Origin: JBIOHP01 sp044449065
GTDB lineage: Bacteria; Bacteroidota; Ignavibacteria; UBA10030; SZUA-254
Length of the DNA: 64,000 nucleotides
Reading direction: 5' to 3'
Assembly: GCA_044449065.1 (NCBI GenBank)
Contig: JBIOHP010000006.1
Span: 1 to 64,000, forward strand
Shown here: positions 37,470 through 47,147 of the stretch, one piece after another
Position numbering within the stretch: the stretch's first letter is position 1
Layout: every line of letters begins with the position of its first letter
Notes under the pieces: generated by a model
What the model was told of the DNA's origin: nothing
Databases searched by the model: none
What the model saw: the letters and a program-made list of their open reading frames with translations, nothing else
Position numbers and translations under genes: made by a program

Positions 37470-39284
37470 TTACTTGCCCGGCGCTGCGAGAATTAACTGT
37501 CCCCCCTGGGTAAGTTTAACCCAATACCCCTGAAACGGTTGAAGAGTATCTGCAATAAAATATCCATGGTTGTATCCATAAACATCGCCGGTAATAATGC
37601 TGGCCGGGTTTGTAACAATGTTTTGAACGGGCACCGGAGAGCTTAACGAACCGAACATAATCCAACCTGCAGACACATTGATCGTATCTTCAACCAATGG
37701 GTTGCCTTCAAATTCTTTATAATCCGCTCGTGAAAATTTTAACCAATATGCTTGACCCGGGTACATACTATCGGTTTGGAAATACGTCTTGTTAAAATTA
37801 TAACCAAACGACGACGACGTTGCATTTGGAAATAATATCGTCTTTTGTAAATCGGGGGGAATGACCGGCAAAGAGACGAGCATCCATCCTTTGATTATAC
37901 TCCATAGACCGGGGAGAACTATCATACTATGTCCTTGGGAAACCCATTTCCTTTGCGCGTTCAAGGCATTCGTGATAAACTCCAACGAATCCGATCCACC
38001 CACAAACGCAAATCCAACTTCCAAATCTCCTCCCCCGTTCAAGGTGAAGGCGCTCGATGTAAAATTCGAATCCGAGAAGCCGCCCAGGGAAACGATTGTG
38101 CAAAGGTCTTCTTCAATCCCAAAATCGCTGTTTGGATAAATACTCCGCCGGCTATTCATATAATTATATTTGTTGGCTTTAGAAAGACCGCCATTGGGAG
38201 CTGAAGGAAGAATTTCATTGGCTATAGACGCAATGCGCGCGGCTTTGAATTTTGATTGAGAAAGGGGAATTAGTCCCATGAAAGGACCGGACGCTGTGGA
38301 AGCCCGTTGATACGCAATTTCTACAGGAAACGGCACTCCCCCGTTCAATGAGTCAATCTGCTGCCTGACGGATATTATTCTGCCGCGGTTAGCGTTTGGT
38401 GAACCTCCAACCTGCCAATCGACAAACCAGCCGGCGAGTAAATTCGATAATGTAAAGCGGGTATTATTATGGATGTTCATCTGCAAAATAAGGTAGCCGT
38501 TATTGCCGGGACCCCCATACGTTGAAGTAGTCTGCCTAATGGAAACTCCCAGCGGACGCGAGGGCGTGCCGGGCGGGAGGTTAGCGCGGCTGTCGTCAAA
38601 AGCAGTTACCTGAACAGTTGAATCCCCCCCCGATGTAAGCGTTACAATACCGGAGAGCGATTGAAAATCGTGATCCAAATTATCCTGCGCCATTCCCAGG
38701 ATGAACCGGGCTGCATCCGATACCCTGGTGGTGTCAATTCCGATCATAAATGACGCTTCCTTCAACTGCTGAATTCCCTGCCACGAAAATCCGGAGTCTC
38801 CCGGTTCAATCATTTTCGCCGGTACGCCGATATTGCCTTCGTTTGTGGAAGCGGTTGAGAGGTTAGACGTAGACATGCCGGAGAATGTATCGCTAATTGA
38901 TTTGGTAAGAGACAAGCCAACCGTCAGCGTTGAATCCGCTTCAAGTGTGACGATGGTGTCGGCGTTCGCATAATAAAGTTTTCCGGCATTAATCTTAATC
39001 GGACCGGCGTGAATATTGGTGAGAGTGAAACTTCCCGCTGCGTTTGTTACGGTTGAAATATTTTGCCCATCGATACTTACGGTAATTCCGCTCCAATCCG
39101 AAGTATCCGGCAAGCTGCACGTGCCATCAATGGAACCTGTTTGCGCGAATGCGAGATTGCCGAGAATGATGAGAAGAAAGAAACAGTTAAGAATATATTT
39201 AAAGCGGCAGGGTGAGAATAATAATTCTTGAATCCTGGAAAATTTATCAGATGAATCAGGATTTTCATCCTGTTTATTTCTCAC
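37470..39284 (-). CDS. exported protein with carboxypeptidase-regulatory-like domain and two GYWVK modules
   Basis: About 604 residues from GTG 39284, which has GGAAG five bases upstream and follows the phosphohexomutase stop directly (TGATGTG); GTG 39311 is an alternative. A long polar lead precedes the signal helix (ILNCFFLLIILGNLAFAQ). Next is a carboxypeptidase-regulatory/Ig-like domain (SGITVSIDGQNISTVTNAAGSF), a large unassigned beta region, and two C-terminal copies of a module of about 60-70 residues: GWMLVSLP...PGQAYWLKF and GWIMFGSL...PFQGYWVKL. Such modules often accompany T9SS proteins in this group, but no NPFNP sorting domain follows. Last gene of the enolase-porin-mutase run. 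Confidence 0.7.
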   Translation of the reverse strand: MRNKQDENPDSSDKFSRIQELLFSPCRFKYILNCFFLLIILGNLAFAQTGSIDGTCSLPDTSDWSGITVSIDGQNISTVTNAAGSFTLTNIHAGPIKINAGKLYYANADTIVTLEADSTLTVGLSLTKSISDTFSGMSTSNLSTASTNEGNIGVPAKMIEPGDSGFSWQGIQQLKEASFMIGIDTTRVSDAARFILGMAQDNLDHDFQSLSGIVTLTSGGDSTVQVTAFDDSRANLPPGTPSRPLGVSIRQTTSTYGGPGNNGYLILQMNIHNNTRFTLSNLLAGWFVDWQVGGSPNANRGRIISVRQQIDSLNGGVPFPVEIAYQRASTASGPFMGLIPLSQSKFKAARIASIANEILPSAPNGGLSKANKYNYMNSRRSIYPNSDFGIEEDLCTIVSLGGFSDSNFTSSAFTLNGGGDLEVGFAFVGGSDSLEFITNALNAQRKWVSQGHSMIVLPGLWSIIKGWMLVSLPVIPPDLQKTILFPNATSSSFGYNFNKTYFQTDSMYPGQAYWLKFSRADYKEFEGNPLVEDTINVSAGWIMFGSLSSPVPVQNIVTNPASIITGDVYGYNHGYFIADTLQPFQGYWVKLTQGGQLILAAPGK

Positions 39285-39285
39285 A

Positions 39286-40719
39286 TCAACTTCCACGTAT
39301 AATTCTTTCACCCTCGTGCAATATCTTCTTCACCGAATCTTTACTCAATGCTTCTGAATATATCCGCACCAGCGGTTCGGTGCCGGAAAATCTGATCAGC
39401 AGCCAGCTTCCGTCGGCGGTGATGAATTTGAACCCATCGCTCGTTTTGCTTTCAACGATTTTGTTTCCAGCAATGGTTTTCGGAATATTATTTTTAAGGT
39501 TTTTTAAAATCCCTTCTTTTGCTTCAGGATCGATGATGATATCGATGCGGTCATAATAATGAGGACCGACTTTCTCGAAGAGACGTTCCAATAGTTTTGA
39601 GGGCTTCAATCCCGTTTTGCACATCATATCAAGAAAAAATAAACCCGCCAGGATACCGTCGCGCTCGGGCACATGCCCTCTGAACGCATACCCGCCGCTT
39701 TCTTCGCCCCCGATAAGCGCGTCCACTTCCATCATTTTCGGCGCCACATATTTAAATCCGACTCCCGTTTCGTGCACGGGAACATTATACAATTTCCCGA
39801 GCAGATCGAGCATCGATGTTGTCGATAGTGTTTTCACAATCGGTCCGCGCATCGAGCGGACGTCCAGGAAGTACATCGCGAGGAGCCCGTACACACGAAG
39901 CTGATCGATAAATTGCCCATGTTCATCGCCAATTCCAACTCTATCGGCGTCGCCATCGGTGAAGATGACAACATCGGTGTGAAGCTCCTTTGCGCATTTT
40001 AACCCGGCGTCTACATTCGGCGGAATCGGTTCCGGTCTTTGCATTTCCGGGAACGATGGATTCCGCTCGCTATGAACCTCGATGATCTCGGTTTTTCCAC
40101 CGCCTAATAATTTTTGAAACCAACCTGCTCCATTTCCCCACATCGGATCGATGAGAATTTTCATCCCCGCGTCTCGAATCGGCTGAAGGTCGAGCAGCCG
40201 GTTTATCTGCCGCATATATTGCGGATCGGGATCAAACGGCCGAATCAGTCCCCGCGATTTTCCATCTTCAAATTTAACATATTTTATGTCGCCGATAGTG
40301 ATGGGAATCAATTTTTCAATTTTCTTCAGGTTTTCAGGTGGAATGGCTCCCCCGTATTCATCCCTCACTTTAAAACCGTTATCGGTCGGAGGATTATGGC
40401 TCGCGGTAATATTCACGGCCCCAATCGCTCCGCGCTCTTTTACGCTAAATGATATTTCCGGCGTGGCTACGCCGCCGCCGCAGAAATGAACAGGAATATC
40501 ATTTCCGGCAAGCACTTCTGCCGCTGCCGATGCAAAGTGCTCTGAACTGAATCGTCTATCGCCTCCGACGACGATTCCGCGTCGAACTTGATCGGGAGTG
40601 AATTGCTCCTTGAGATAATCTGCAAAACCCTGGCTGCAACGCCTTACATTATCGAATGTATATTCCTCGGCGATTCTCGCCCGCCATCCATCAGTGCCAA
40701 ATTTAATTTCAGTTGCCAT
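39286..40719 (-). CDS. phosphoglucomutase/phosphomannomutase family
   Basis: 477 residues, alpha-D-phosphohexomutase. All four family motifs are present: phosphoserine Ser108 in NITASHNPPTDNG, metal loop DGDADRVGIGD, sugar loop GGEESGGYAF and phosphate loop RFSGTEPLVRIY. Converts hexose 1- and 6-phosphates; whether glucose or mannose is preferred cannot be told. It would supply activated sugars for the glycan genes of this window. The start lies inside the porin gene (11-base overlap). Confidence 0.94.
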   Translation of the reverse strand: MATEIKFGTDGWRARIAEEYTFDNVRRCSQGFADYLKEQFTPDQVRRGIVVGGDRRFSSEHFASAAAEVLAGNDIPVHFCGGGVATPEISFSVKERGAIGAVNITASHNPPTDNGFKVRDEYGGAIPPENLKKIEKLIPITIGDIKYVKFEDGKSRGLIRPFDPDPQYMRQINRLLDLQPIRDAGMKILIDPMWGNGAGWFQKLLGGGKTEIIEVHSERNPSFPEMQRPEPIPPNVDAGLKCAKELHTDVVIFTDGDADRVGIGDEHGQFIDQLRVYGLLAMYFLDVRSMRGPIVKTLSTTSMLDLLGKLYNVPVHETGVGFKYVAPKMMEVDALIGGEESGGYAFRGHVPERDGILAGLFFLDMMCKTGLKPSKLLERLFEKVGPHYYDRIDIIIDPEAKEGILKNLKNNIPKTIAGNKIVESKTSDGFKFITADGSWLLIRFSGTEPLVRIYSEALSKDSVKKILHEGERIIRGS

Positions 40720-41770
40720 TATTGATCGCGTATTGAAATTGTAGTATGAAAGATTTTACATTAGTGTCCTTTTGCTGTGTAAAATCTGCTCGAAGTTTTG
40801 TATGCTCCAGAGGATACCAGTTCCCACCCGCAGAGTAAAATTCCAGAATAGGTTTATCCGGGTAATAATTCCTGAAATTTTGGTAATAGCCGTATCGATC
40901 ATAACGGCCCGCGATCTCCACATCGGTGAAAAGGCGGTGTATGATATCCAGGTCAATACCTCCGTATGTCGCCACGTTGTCCGCGACGCCATTAATACCC
41001 TCGTATTCCACAGTTGTATTTCCCATCAGGATAGAGGCATTTGCCCCCACAAGCATTAATCTATCATTGACTATGGAGAAAATATTTTCATTCGGGAGCA
41101 TGTTGGCAAAATCATTATAGTCGTGTGTATACGCTATGCTGCCGCCGACCGTTATTTTTATCTTCTTGCCGGTGTCCTCGCCATCGTAGATGAGTCCGGA
41201 AAATTTCCCGGTCATGAGGGAAATAAGATTATCGTGGGAATTGATACCCGACCCGTTGAATATACCGCCCGCTGCTGAAAATCGGTTGCCGACCGATGTA
41301 TAACTCACCTGAGCTCCCTGCTGCCGGAAGACACCCATCGAGCTCGCAACTAATGAACGGTTAACGAACGTGAGATTGGCGTCGTTTCTTAAAAATTCAT
41401 TTCCAAACGGCGCTTTAAATTGCCCGAAATCAAAACGAAAGATATGCGATAATACATAGGAGAGCTTCATATCGAGCAATTTAAAATTACCGTTAACGTC
41501 CCCTTGCAAGAAATACTGGAATTTCTCTCCCGCATTCCCGCTTAAATACAACCGAACTGCTTGAAAGGAAAAATAACTATTGACAGAATCTGAATTTTTA
41601 TTTACCTGCGCGTTAAACTGTCCTAATATGCCGGGGATGGGAGCATTTTCTCCAATGATCGTCTTGAATAACGATGAAACGCTTGCTGAATCAGAATTAT
41701 CGCCTTGAGCATAACTGGATACGCCACACACGACAATCAGGAATAAACAAACAATGAAAGAATGTTTCAT
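40709..41770 (-). CDS. phosphate-selective porin O/P-like outer-membrane protein
   Basis: 353 residues from ATG 41770, with signal peptide (SFIVCLFLIVVCGVSSYAQ). Early barrel strands have the OprO/OprP look: FSFQAVRLYLSGNAGEKFQYFLQGDVN then RFDFGQFKAPFGNEFL, followed by strands such as IKITVGGSIAYTHDYN, and a final strand FILQFQYAINN. Pores of this family pass phosphate or other anions; specificity here is not proven. It lies ten bases after enolase and overlaps the mutase, an odd operon for a porin. Confidence 0.8.
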   Translation of the reverse strand: MKHSFIVCLFLIVVCGVSSYAQGDNSDSASVSSLFKTIIGENAPIPGILGQFNAQVNKNSDSVNSYFSFQAVRLYLSGNAGEKFQYFLQGDVNGNFKLLDMKLSYVLSHIFRFDFGQFKAPFGNEFLRNDANLTFVNRSLVASSMGVFRQQGAQVSYTSVGNRFSAAGGIFNGSGINSHDNLISLMTGKFSGLIYDGEDTGKKIKITVGGSIAYTHDYNDFANMLPNENIFSIVNDRLMLVGANASILMGNTTVEYEGINGVADNVATYGGIDLDIIHRLFTDVEIAGRYDRYGYYQNFRNYYPDKPILEFYSAGGNWYPLEHTKLRADFTQQKDTNVKSFILQFQYAINNGN

Positions 41771-41780
41771 GATGTTTCTG

Positions 41781-43067
41781 TTATAGTTGTTGGGGGAATG
41801 CTTTGATTCCTGGGTAGATACCGTTTGTATCAAGCTCTTCTTCGATGCGGAGAAGCTGGTTATATTTTGCGATACGGTCGGTGCGGCTGGCGGAACCGGT
41901 TTTAATTTGTCCAGCGTTTACCGCCACGGCAATATCGGCGATGGTGGTATCCTCGGTCTCGCCGGATCGGTGGCTGATTACGGTTGTGTAACCGGCGCGT
42001 TTCGCCATTTCAATACAATCGAGTGTTTCGGTGAGCGAGCCAATCTGGTTCACTTTAATGAGAATGGAATTTGCAACCCCCTTATCAATACCCTTTGCGA
42101 GCAGCGACGTATTGGTAACAAAGATATCATCACCGACAAGCTGCACTTTATCGCCAAGCGCTTCGGTAATCATCTTCCATCCGTCCCAATCGTTCTCCGC
42201 CATTCCATCCTCTATAGAGATGATGGGGTATTCCTTAACCCATTTTTCATAAAACTTCACCATCTGCTCCGGCGATTTTGAAGATTTATCGGATTTTTTG
42301 AAAACATATTTGCCCTTCTCAAAAAATTCGCTGGACGCTGGATCGAGCGCGAGGAAAACATCTTCGCCGGGCTTTAATTTTGCTTTCTCAATCGCTTCGA
42401 GGATGACCTCAATCGCTTCGACGTTGGATTTCAAGCTGGGAGCGAAACCTCCTTCATCGCCAACTGCGGTGTTGTATCCTTTTTTATGCAGCACGCCTTT
42501 CAAAGAATGGAACACCTCCGCGCCCATTCTCAATGCCTCGGCAAAATTCAATGCTTCGGCGGGAACAATCATAAATTCCTGCAAATCGACGTTGTTATCG
42601 GCATGGCTACCGCCGTTTAAAATATTCATCATCGGCACCGGCAGAACTTTCGCGTTAGCGCCGCCGATGTATCTATATAATGGCAGGTCAAACGATTGCG
42701 CCGCGGCTTTTGCAACTGCAAGAGAAACGCCAAGAATTGCGTTAGCGCCGAGCACGCTCTTGGTCGGGGTGCCGTCAAGCTCAATCATCAGCCGGTCGAT
42801 GCCAACCTGATCGACCGCGTCAAAGCCGATAAGTTCACCGGCAATTTTTTCGTTCACATTCTGAACAGCATTCAAAACGCCCTTGCCTCCATACCGCATC
42901 TTATCGCCGTCGCGCAACTCAAGCGCTTCATGTTCGCCCGTCGATGCGCCGCTCGGCACTGCTGCTCTACCGATATAGCCAGATTCTAATTCGACGTCCA
43001 CTTCAACGGTAGGATTACCGCGTGAATCAAGTATTTCTCTCGCAAAAACATCAATAATAGTTGTCAT
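41781..43067 (-). CDS. eno: enolase
   Basis: 428 residues, standard length. Motifs: AREILDSRGNPTVEVDV at the N terminus, GASTGEHEALELRDGD loop, NGGSHADNNVDLQEFMI, catalytic Glu in VGDEGGFAPSL, metal ligands in SIEDGMAENDWDGW and LVGDDIFVTN, Lys in LIKVNQIGSL and SHRSGETEDTTIAD. Interconverts 2-phosphoglycerate and phosphoenolpyruvate. First gene of a run with porin and phosphohexomutase. Confidence 0.98.
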   Translation of the reverse strand: MTTIIDVFAREILDSRGNPTVEVDVELESGYIGRAAVPSGASTGEHEALELRDGDKMRYGGKGVLNAVQNVNEKIAGELIGFDAVDQVGIDRLMIELDGTPTKSVLGANAILGVSLAVAKAAAQSFDLPLYRYIGGANAKVLPVPMMNILNGGSHADNNVDLQEFMIVPAEALNFAEALRMGAEVFHSLKGVLHKKGYNTAVGDEGGFAPSLKSNVEAIEVILEAIEKAKLKPGEDVFLALDPASSEFFEKGKYVFKKSDKSSKSPEQMVKFYEKWVKEYPIISIEDGMAENDWDGWKMITEALGDKVQLVGDDIFVTNTSLLAKGIDKGVANSILIKVNQIGSLTETLDCIEMAKRAGYTTVISHRSGETEDTTIADIAVAVNAGQIKTGSASRTDRIAKYNQLLRIEEELDTNGIYPGIKAFPQQL

Positions 43068-43195
43068 AATCTAATGTTCCGGTATGATAATTTTAAAAAA
43101 GTTATTAAATATCGGCAAAATACGCGTTATTTCCAAAAGATCCACTTCGCACACAAAACACATTTGAAGCATTCTCATACCTCGACTGCATTTAC

Positions 43196-44242
43196 TCACC
43201 CCGCTCTCTTCTCCACCTCCTCAAACACTTCCTTCACGGAAAGCAGTTTCATGCATTCCATAAATTCCGCGCCGGAACGGTTGCAGAAATCAAGGTGGCA
43301 GGGATGGCACGGGACGTCTTTGCGGAGAGCGATGTGGCCGGCTTCAGCTTCATAATACGGCGGCGTATACGGAAACCAGATATCATCCTCGCCGGGACCG
43401 AAAATGCCGATTGTTTTCGTCCCGACCGCGACGGATATATGCATCGGTCCGCTGTCGTTGGCGACATACACATTGAATTGCCTGATGACCGCGGCAAGCT
43501 GGCGGAGCGGCAGCGGATTTAACACAACCACATTGCCGACCGCCGCTTTTGAAATTTCGGCGGCAAGTCCCGCTTCCTTCGGTCCCTGGGTGATGACAAC
43601 CTGGCAGTGCAGTTTCGCGTTGATCAGGTCTATTAATTCAACGAACGATTCTTTCTGCCACATTTTCGCGGGCCATGTAGCGCCGGGGTGCAACCCTATG
43701 ACGGGCTTCTTCAGATCGATGTTCTGCCATTGTAAGAATATTTTCGCCTCGCGGATCTCGGCGTCGGTCAGATAAAGTTCGGTTTTCCGGTACTTCTGGG
43801 AAACGTCTATCGGTTCAACGTACCGGTAGTGAAATTCAATCGCGGTTTTCTTCTTCCCGTCGTCTCCGATGCGGTGGGTATAGAGATTTCCCCTGCCCGG
43901 CGCATCCTTGCCGATACGGATGTTCGCGCCGCTCAGGTACGCCAGCAGAGCGGTTCGCGGATTTGAAAAGAGGTCGATGAAAACGTCAAACTTCCGCTTC
44001 CGCAGCGCGAATGCCATGCGGGTTTGTTCTATAATATCGGGACGGGAAAAATCATACTTCAGGATTTCATTGAGATGGGGATTGTTCTCTAGCAGCGCCG
44101 CTCCCTCATACTCTCCCAAAAACGCGATAAAAGCGTCGGGGTACCGGTCGCGCACCGCATGAATGACCGGCGTCGTCAGCACGATATCGCCGATAAATTT
44201 CATGCGGGATATCAAAATCCGGTTTATGGCTTGCGTTTTCAT
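43196..44242 (-). CDS. glycosyltransferase family 9 (ADP-heptose:LPS heptosyltransferase-like)
   Basis: 348 residues, GT9. N-terminal ILISRMKFIGDIVLTTPVIHAV, middle IGLHPGATWPAKMWQKESF, donor-site VYVANDSGPMHISVAVGTKTIGIFGP and a C-terminal Cys cluster CHPCHLDFC. Likely adds heptose or a similar sugar in lipopolysaccharide core synthesis. Starts on the base next to the stop of the membrane HExxH gene, so both are probably co-transcribed. Confidence 0.92.
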   Translation of the reverse strand: MKTQAINRILISRMKFIGDIVLTTPVIHAVRDRYPDAFIAFLGEYEGAALLENNPHLNEILKYDFSRPDIIEQTRMAFALRKRKFDVFIDLFSNPRTALLAYLSGANIRIGKDAPGRGNLYTHRIGDDGKKKTAIEFHYRYVEPIDVSQKYRKTELYLTDAEIREAKIFLQWQNIDLKKPVIGLHPGATWPAKMWQKESFVELIDLINAKLHCQVVITQGPKEAGLAAEISKAAVGNVVVLNPLPLRQLAAVIRQFNVYVANDSGPMHISVAVGTKTIGIFGPGEDDIWFPYTPPYYEAEAGHIALRKDVPCHPCHLDFCNRSGAEFMECMKLLSVKEVFEEVEKRAG

Positions 44243-46486
44243 TTATTTCGAATTGTTCGAATACCAATCACAGCGGTCGATTTGTTCCTCAACATGGTGA
44301 ATGGAAACTCTGTTGGTAATATAATTGAGCGACTGCCAGTAATGCGCCCGCGCCGGCTGGTATTTTTTCAGTTGAAAATAACAGAGCGCAATCCACTGTT
44401 CCCTTGATGCGTCGAGGATGCCGTTATCTAATCCCGGTTTAACCGATTGAAATATATCGATTGCCTCCTGATATTTTTTTTGCCTGATAAAATATTTCGT
44501 CTTTACATAGCGGAAAACAGGATTTGCAGACGTAATTTTTCCACTAGCGAACAATACATTCAATGAAGAATCGGAAGAAATTCCAAGAAAATATCCTTTC
44601 AATACAAACCGAAGCGTATTATCTTCAAGAACCCGAAGCCGCAGCGCTATGGCTTCATCGTATCGTTCCGATAAATCGATTGAAGCAATTTTTTTATATA
44701 TCATTCGTGCGGAGTCGGTTTGCCCCCGGTGCCAGAGCGCGTCGCCATAATAGAGCAACAAATTTGAAACCGACGACGAATCAGCGAGACGCTGCGTCAT
44801 TATCTGAATAATCGTATCGAACTTCGCGGCGCGATAGGACGATATCACTAATCCATTGAACGCTTCGGTATTCCAGCTTGTCCGAAGCGAATTTGAGAAA
44901 ATTCCCATCGCATTGCCCGGTGATTGCTCATCGAGCGATTTCCATCCCGCCTCATTCAGCTTCGCTACCGTACGAGCGCACTCCTTCGCGAAGATGGAGG
45001 GTCTGTTAAAATAGTATCTAACGTGATTTTCCCATTCATCGGGAATTTCAATCCGCTCCAGAAATCGCTCCCATTCATTTGTCAATTGAGTAAATGTGAC
45101 GCCATAAACCAGCGACGGAGATTTGCCGCCATACAATTGTTTAAAACGCACCATGCCGTAGCGAGATATTAAAAATTTGCAGAACGAGCCCATCAGCACA
45201 TAGCTTACCGAAGAGGCGTGCAGCATAAATCCCGAGGGAGTAATCAACGCGCCCGGATCGCGGATCAATCCGAATTGTATCATTGCCGCCGCGTATTCAT
45301 GAAGAGTCCGGTTGCCATAATCTTCCTCAAGCGACATGGCAAGCCCTTCCACAAGTCCGATATTCACATTCGCTTTAATGAGGGGCATGCCAAATTCGCC
45401 CGCCATAACGTGAATAAGCTCGTGCTCCAGCACTCCTTCCCATGATTCCTTATTGATATGTATCTCCCTCCGCCAGGGTTTGGCGATATTTGTCGATCCT
45501 GCGCCGATGAATTCCCGTTTCACCTCTGCATTCGGATAGATATAGGAATCGATTACATCGTTAGAGGATGTTTGTAATACTCCCTTGATGCGCTGGTACC
45601 GGTATTCATGTTCTAACGCCAAATTCACCGCCTCTTCATCGGTGAATGAACCCTTTGCATAATGAATTCGGAAATGTTCCGTCCGTGTTACATTATCTAA
45701 TTTTTTCGTAATCGCCGAGACGGGGGATTCAAATCCTAATTGAACTTTCATAAACCAGCAGATACTAATCACAACACCAAAAAAGATGATAGCGATTGAA
45801 ATGGGATCGAATGAAAAAAGGCGCTTGGGAGAACTTATTCGTTTAAGCAAAGAAGAGCCGGGTATTCCATACTGTAAAAAAAATATCCCAAGCAAAATCA
45901 TGAACACTGAAACGATCAGCGTAATCAATCTGAACACAACCAACCGCGAGGAAATCTCGATCACCTCGTCGTAAGAAAATCCCGGGAAGTAACCGTAAAT
46001 AAAATCGTAAGAATATATTTGCGGCGTGCGCCACCCTATAGAGAGGGGATACAGGAGCATCAGGATTAAGAAGAAATAATACATGAGATAGTGCCTTCGC
46101 CATAACACGAAGCATAATCCGGCAAGAGCGCATGAAAACACCACGGTAACAACCGGCAGCAGCAGAAAGAACGCCAATCCTTCCGCGTACGAACAATTTT
46201 TGATAAAGAAAATGTTGGCGGTGATAATAACCAGCGGCAGAAGAAGAAGAAGCAGGTGGCGCCTTATGCTTGAGAGAACATACCTAAGATATGAGCCGGA
46301 ATCAGAATTGATGAACGAAGAGCTTGATTTCAAACCGGCGATCGTGGATGGTCCGCACAACCAGGGGACAAGCAGAGCAATTGAAATTGAAAATTCATAC
46401 CCGAGATAATTGAAGAGAGGAAGCCGACAAAAAAGAATTGCCGCAGTAGAATAAATTCCGGCAATGACGTATGAGAGCCGTCGCAT
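44243..46486 (-). CDS. integral-membrane HExxH metallopeptidase-like protein with C-terminal repeats
   Basis: 747 residues. About seven to eight N-terminal helices (to residue 250) are followed by a soluble domain with His355-Glu356-Leu-Ile-His359 and Glu380 (GLVEGLAMSLEE). This HExxH plus a downstream Glu about 20 residues later is the zinc site pattern of gluzincin peptidases. After about residue 480 helical TPR-like repeats continue to the end (LLYYGDALWHRGQTDSARMIY, EQWIALCYFQLKKYQPARAHYWQSL). The substrate is unknown; location at the inner membrane with the catalytic domain probably in the periplasm. Upstream of, and abutting, a heptosyltransferase-like gene. Confidence 0.75.
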   Translation of the reverse strand: MRRLSYVIAGIYSTAAILFCRLPLFNYLGYEFSISIALLVPWLCGPSTIAGLKSSSSFINSDSGSYLRYVLSSIRRHLLLLLLPLVIITANIFFIKNCSYAEGLAFFLLLPVVTVVFSCALAGLCFVLWRRHYLMYYFFLILMLLYPLSIGWRTPQIYSYDFIYGYFPGFSYDEVIEISSRLVVFRLITLIVSVFMILLGIFFLQYGIPGSSLLKRISSPKRLFSFDPISIAIIFFGVVISICWFMKVQLGFESPVSAITKKLDNVTRTEHFRIHYAKGSFTDEEAVNLALEHEYRYQRIKGVLQTSSNDVIDSYIYPNAEVKREFIGAGSTNIAKPWRREIHINKESWEGVLEHELIHVMAGEFGMPLIKANVNIGLVEGLAMSLEEDYGNRTLHEYAAAMIQFGLIRDPGALITPSGFMLHASSVSYVLMGSFCKFLISRYGMVRFKQLYGGKSPSLVYGVTFTQLTNEWERFLERIEIPDEWENHVRYYFNRPSIFAKECARTVAKLNEAGWKSLDEQSPGNAMGIFSNSLRTSWNTEAFNGLVISSYRAAKFDTIIQIMTQRLADSSSVSNLLLYYGDALWHRGQTDSARMIYKKIASIDLSERYDEAIALRLRVLEDNTLRFVLKGYFLGISSDSSLNVLFASGKITSANPVFRYVKTKYFIRQKKYQEAIDIFQSVKPGLDNGILDASREQWIALCYFQLKKYQPARAHYWQSLNYITNRVSIHHVEEQIDRCDWYSNNSK

Positions 46487-47147
46487 TAAATAGGTTGAAT
46501 TATATTGGATGCGAAATAGATCTTAAAATGCTAACAAAGAATCAAGAGAGAATAAAGTCAATATACAGGAAACTGAAGGTAAATGCAATGAAATGACATG
46601 TCTACAGGATGAAAGTCATTCAGAAATAAACGCGGTGAATTAATTTCATCTCCGGAAGTTGGTGGTTAGCATGAAATAATAATCCGGGAATAATCCGCTT
46701 TGGAATAATTGTCATACCCGGTTTACTTCATAAATTATTTGGAGCGTCTCCGGCGCCGCGATGGGAGAATTATTTTCAATGGTCCTATGGGAGGATTCAG
46801 CGTGAGAATCGTTTGACGAGCCCGTTCCGGTTATCCTTCTTTTTTCAAAAAAATGCACAAATTCAATTGATTTTATCGATTTTTCGAAATTTCCTAAACA
46901 AAATTACCTTCCGTTACGTATATTATTAAATAAATGTATTCGCCGGTTTATTGTTGGGTTAAACCGGATTGTAAATAGTGGAATTCCAACATGAAACTGG
47001 ATTGACCATCGCAGTCAAGGATAGTAAATGATATTGAACCTTACGGCATTTCGTTCTATCAGCTCAGGATTCCCTTATACACATAACTAATAGGCAATAA
47101 GAACTTCACAGAAATTTTTAATTCAACCATTACATCAGAGGTTAACC
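46487..47147. other. 661-base intergenic region, no gene recognised
   Basis: This gap separates divergent genes. I find no convincing open frame, RNA gene or long repeat. It has a small GGAG-cgt-CTCC hairpin and a CGGCGCCG palindrome near 46741-46760. An AT-rich stretch follows (46850-46940), and GAGG lies just before the ATG at 47148. Confidence 0.4.
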
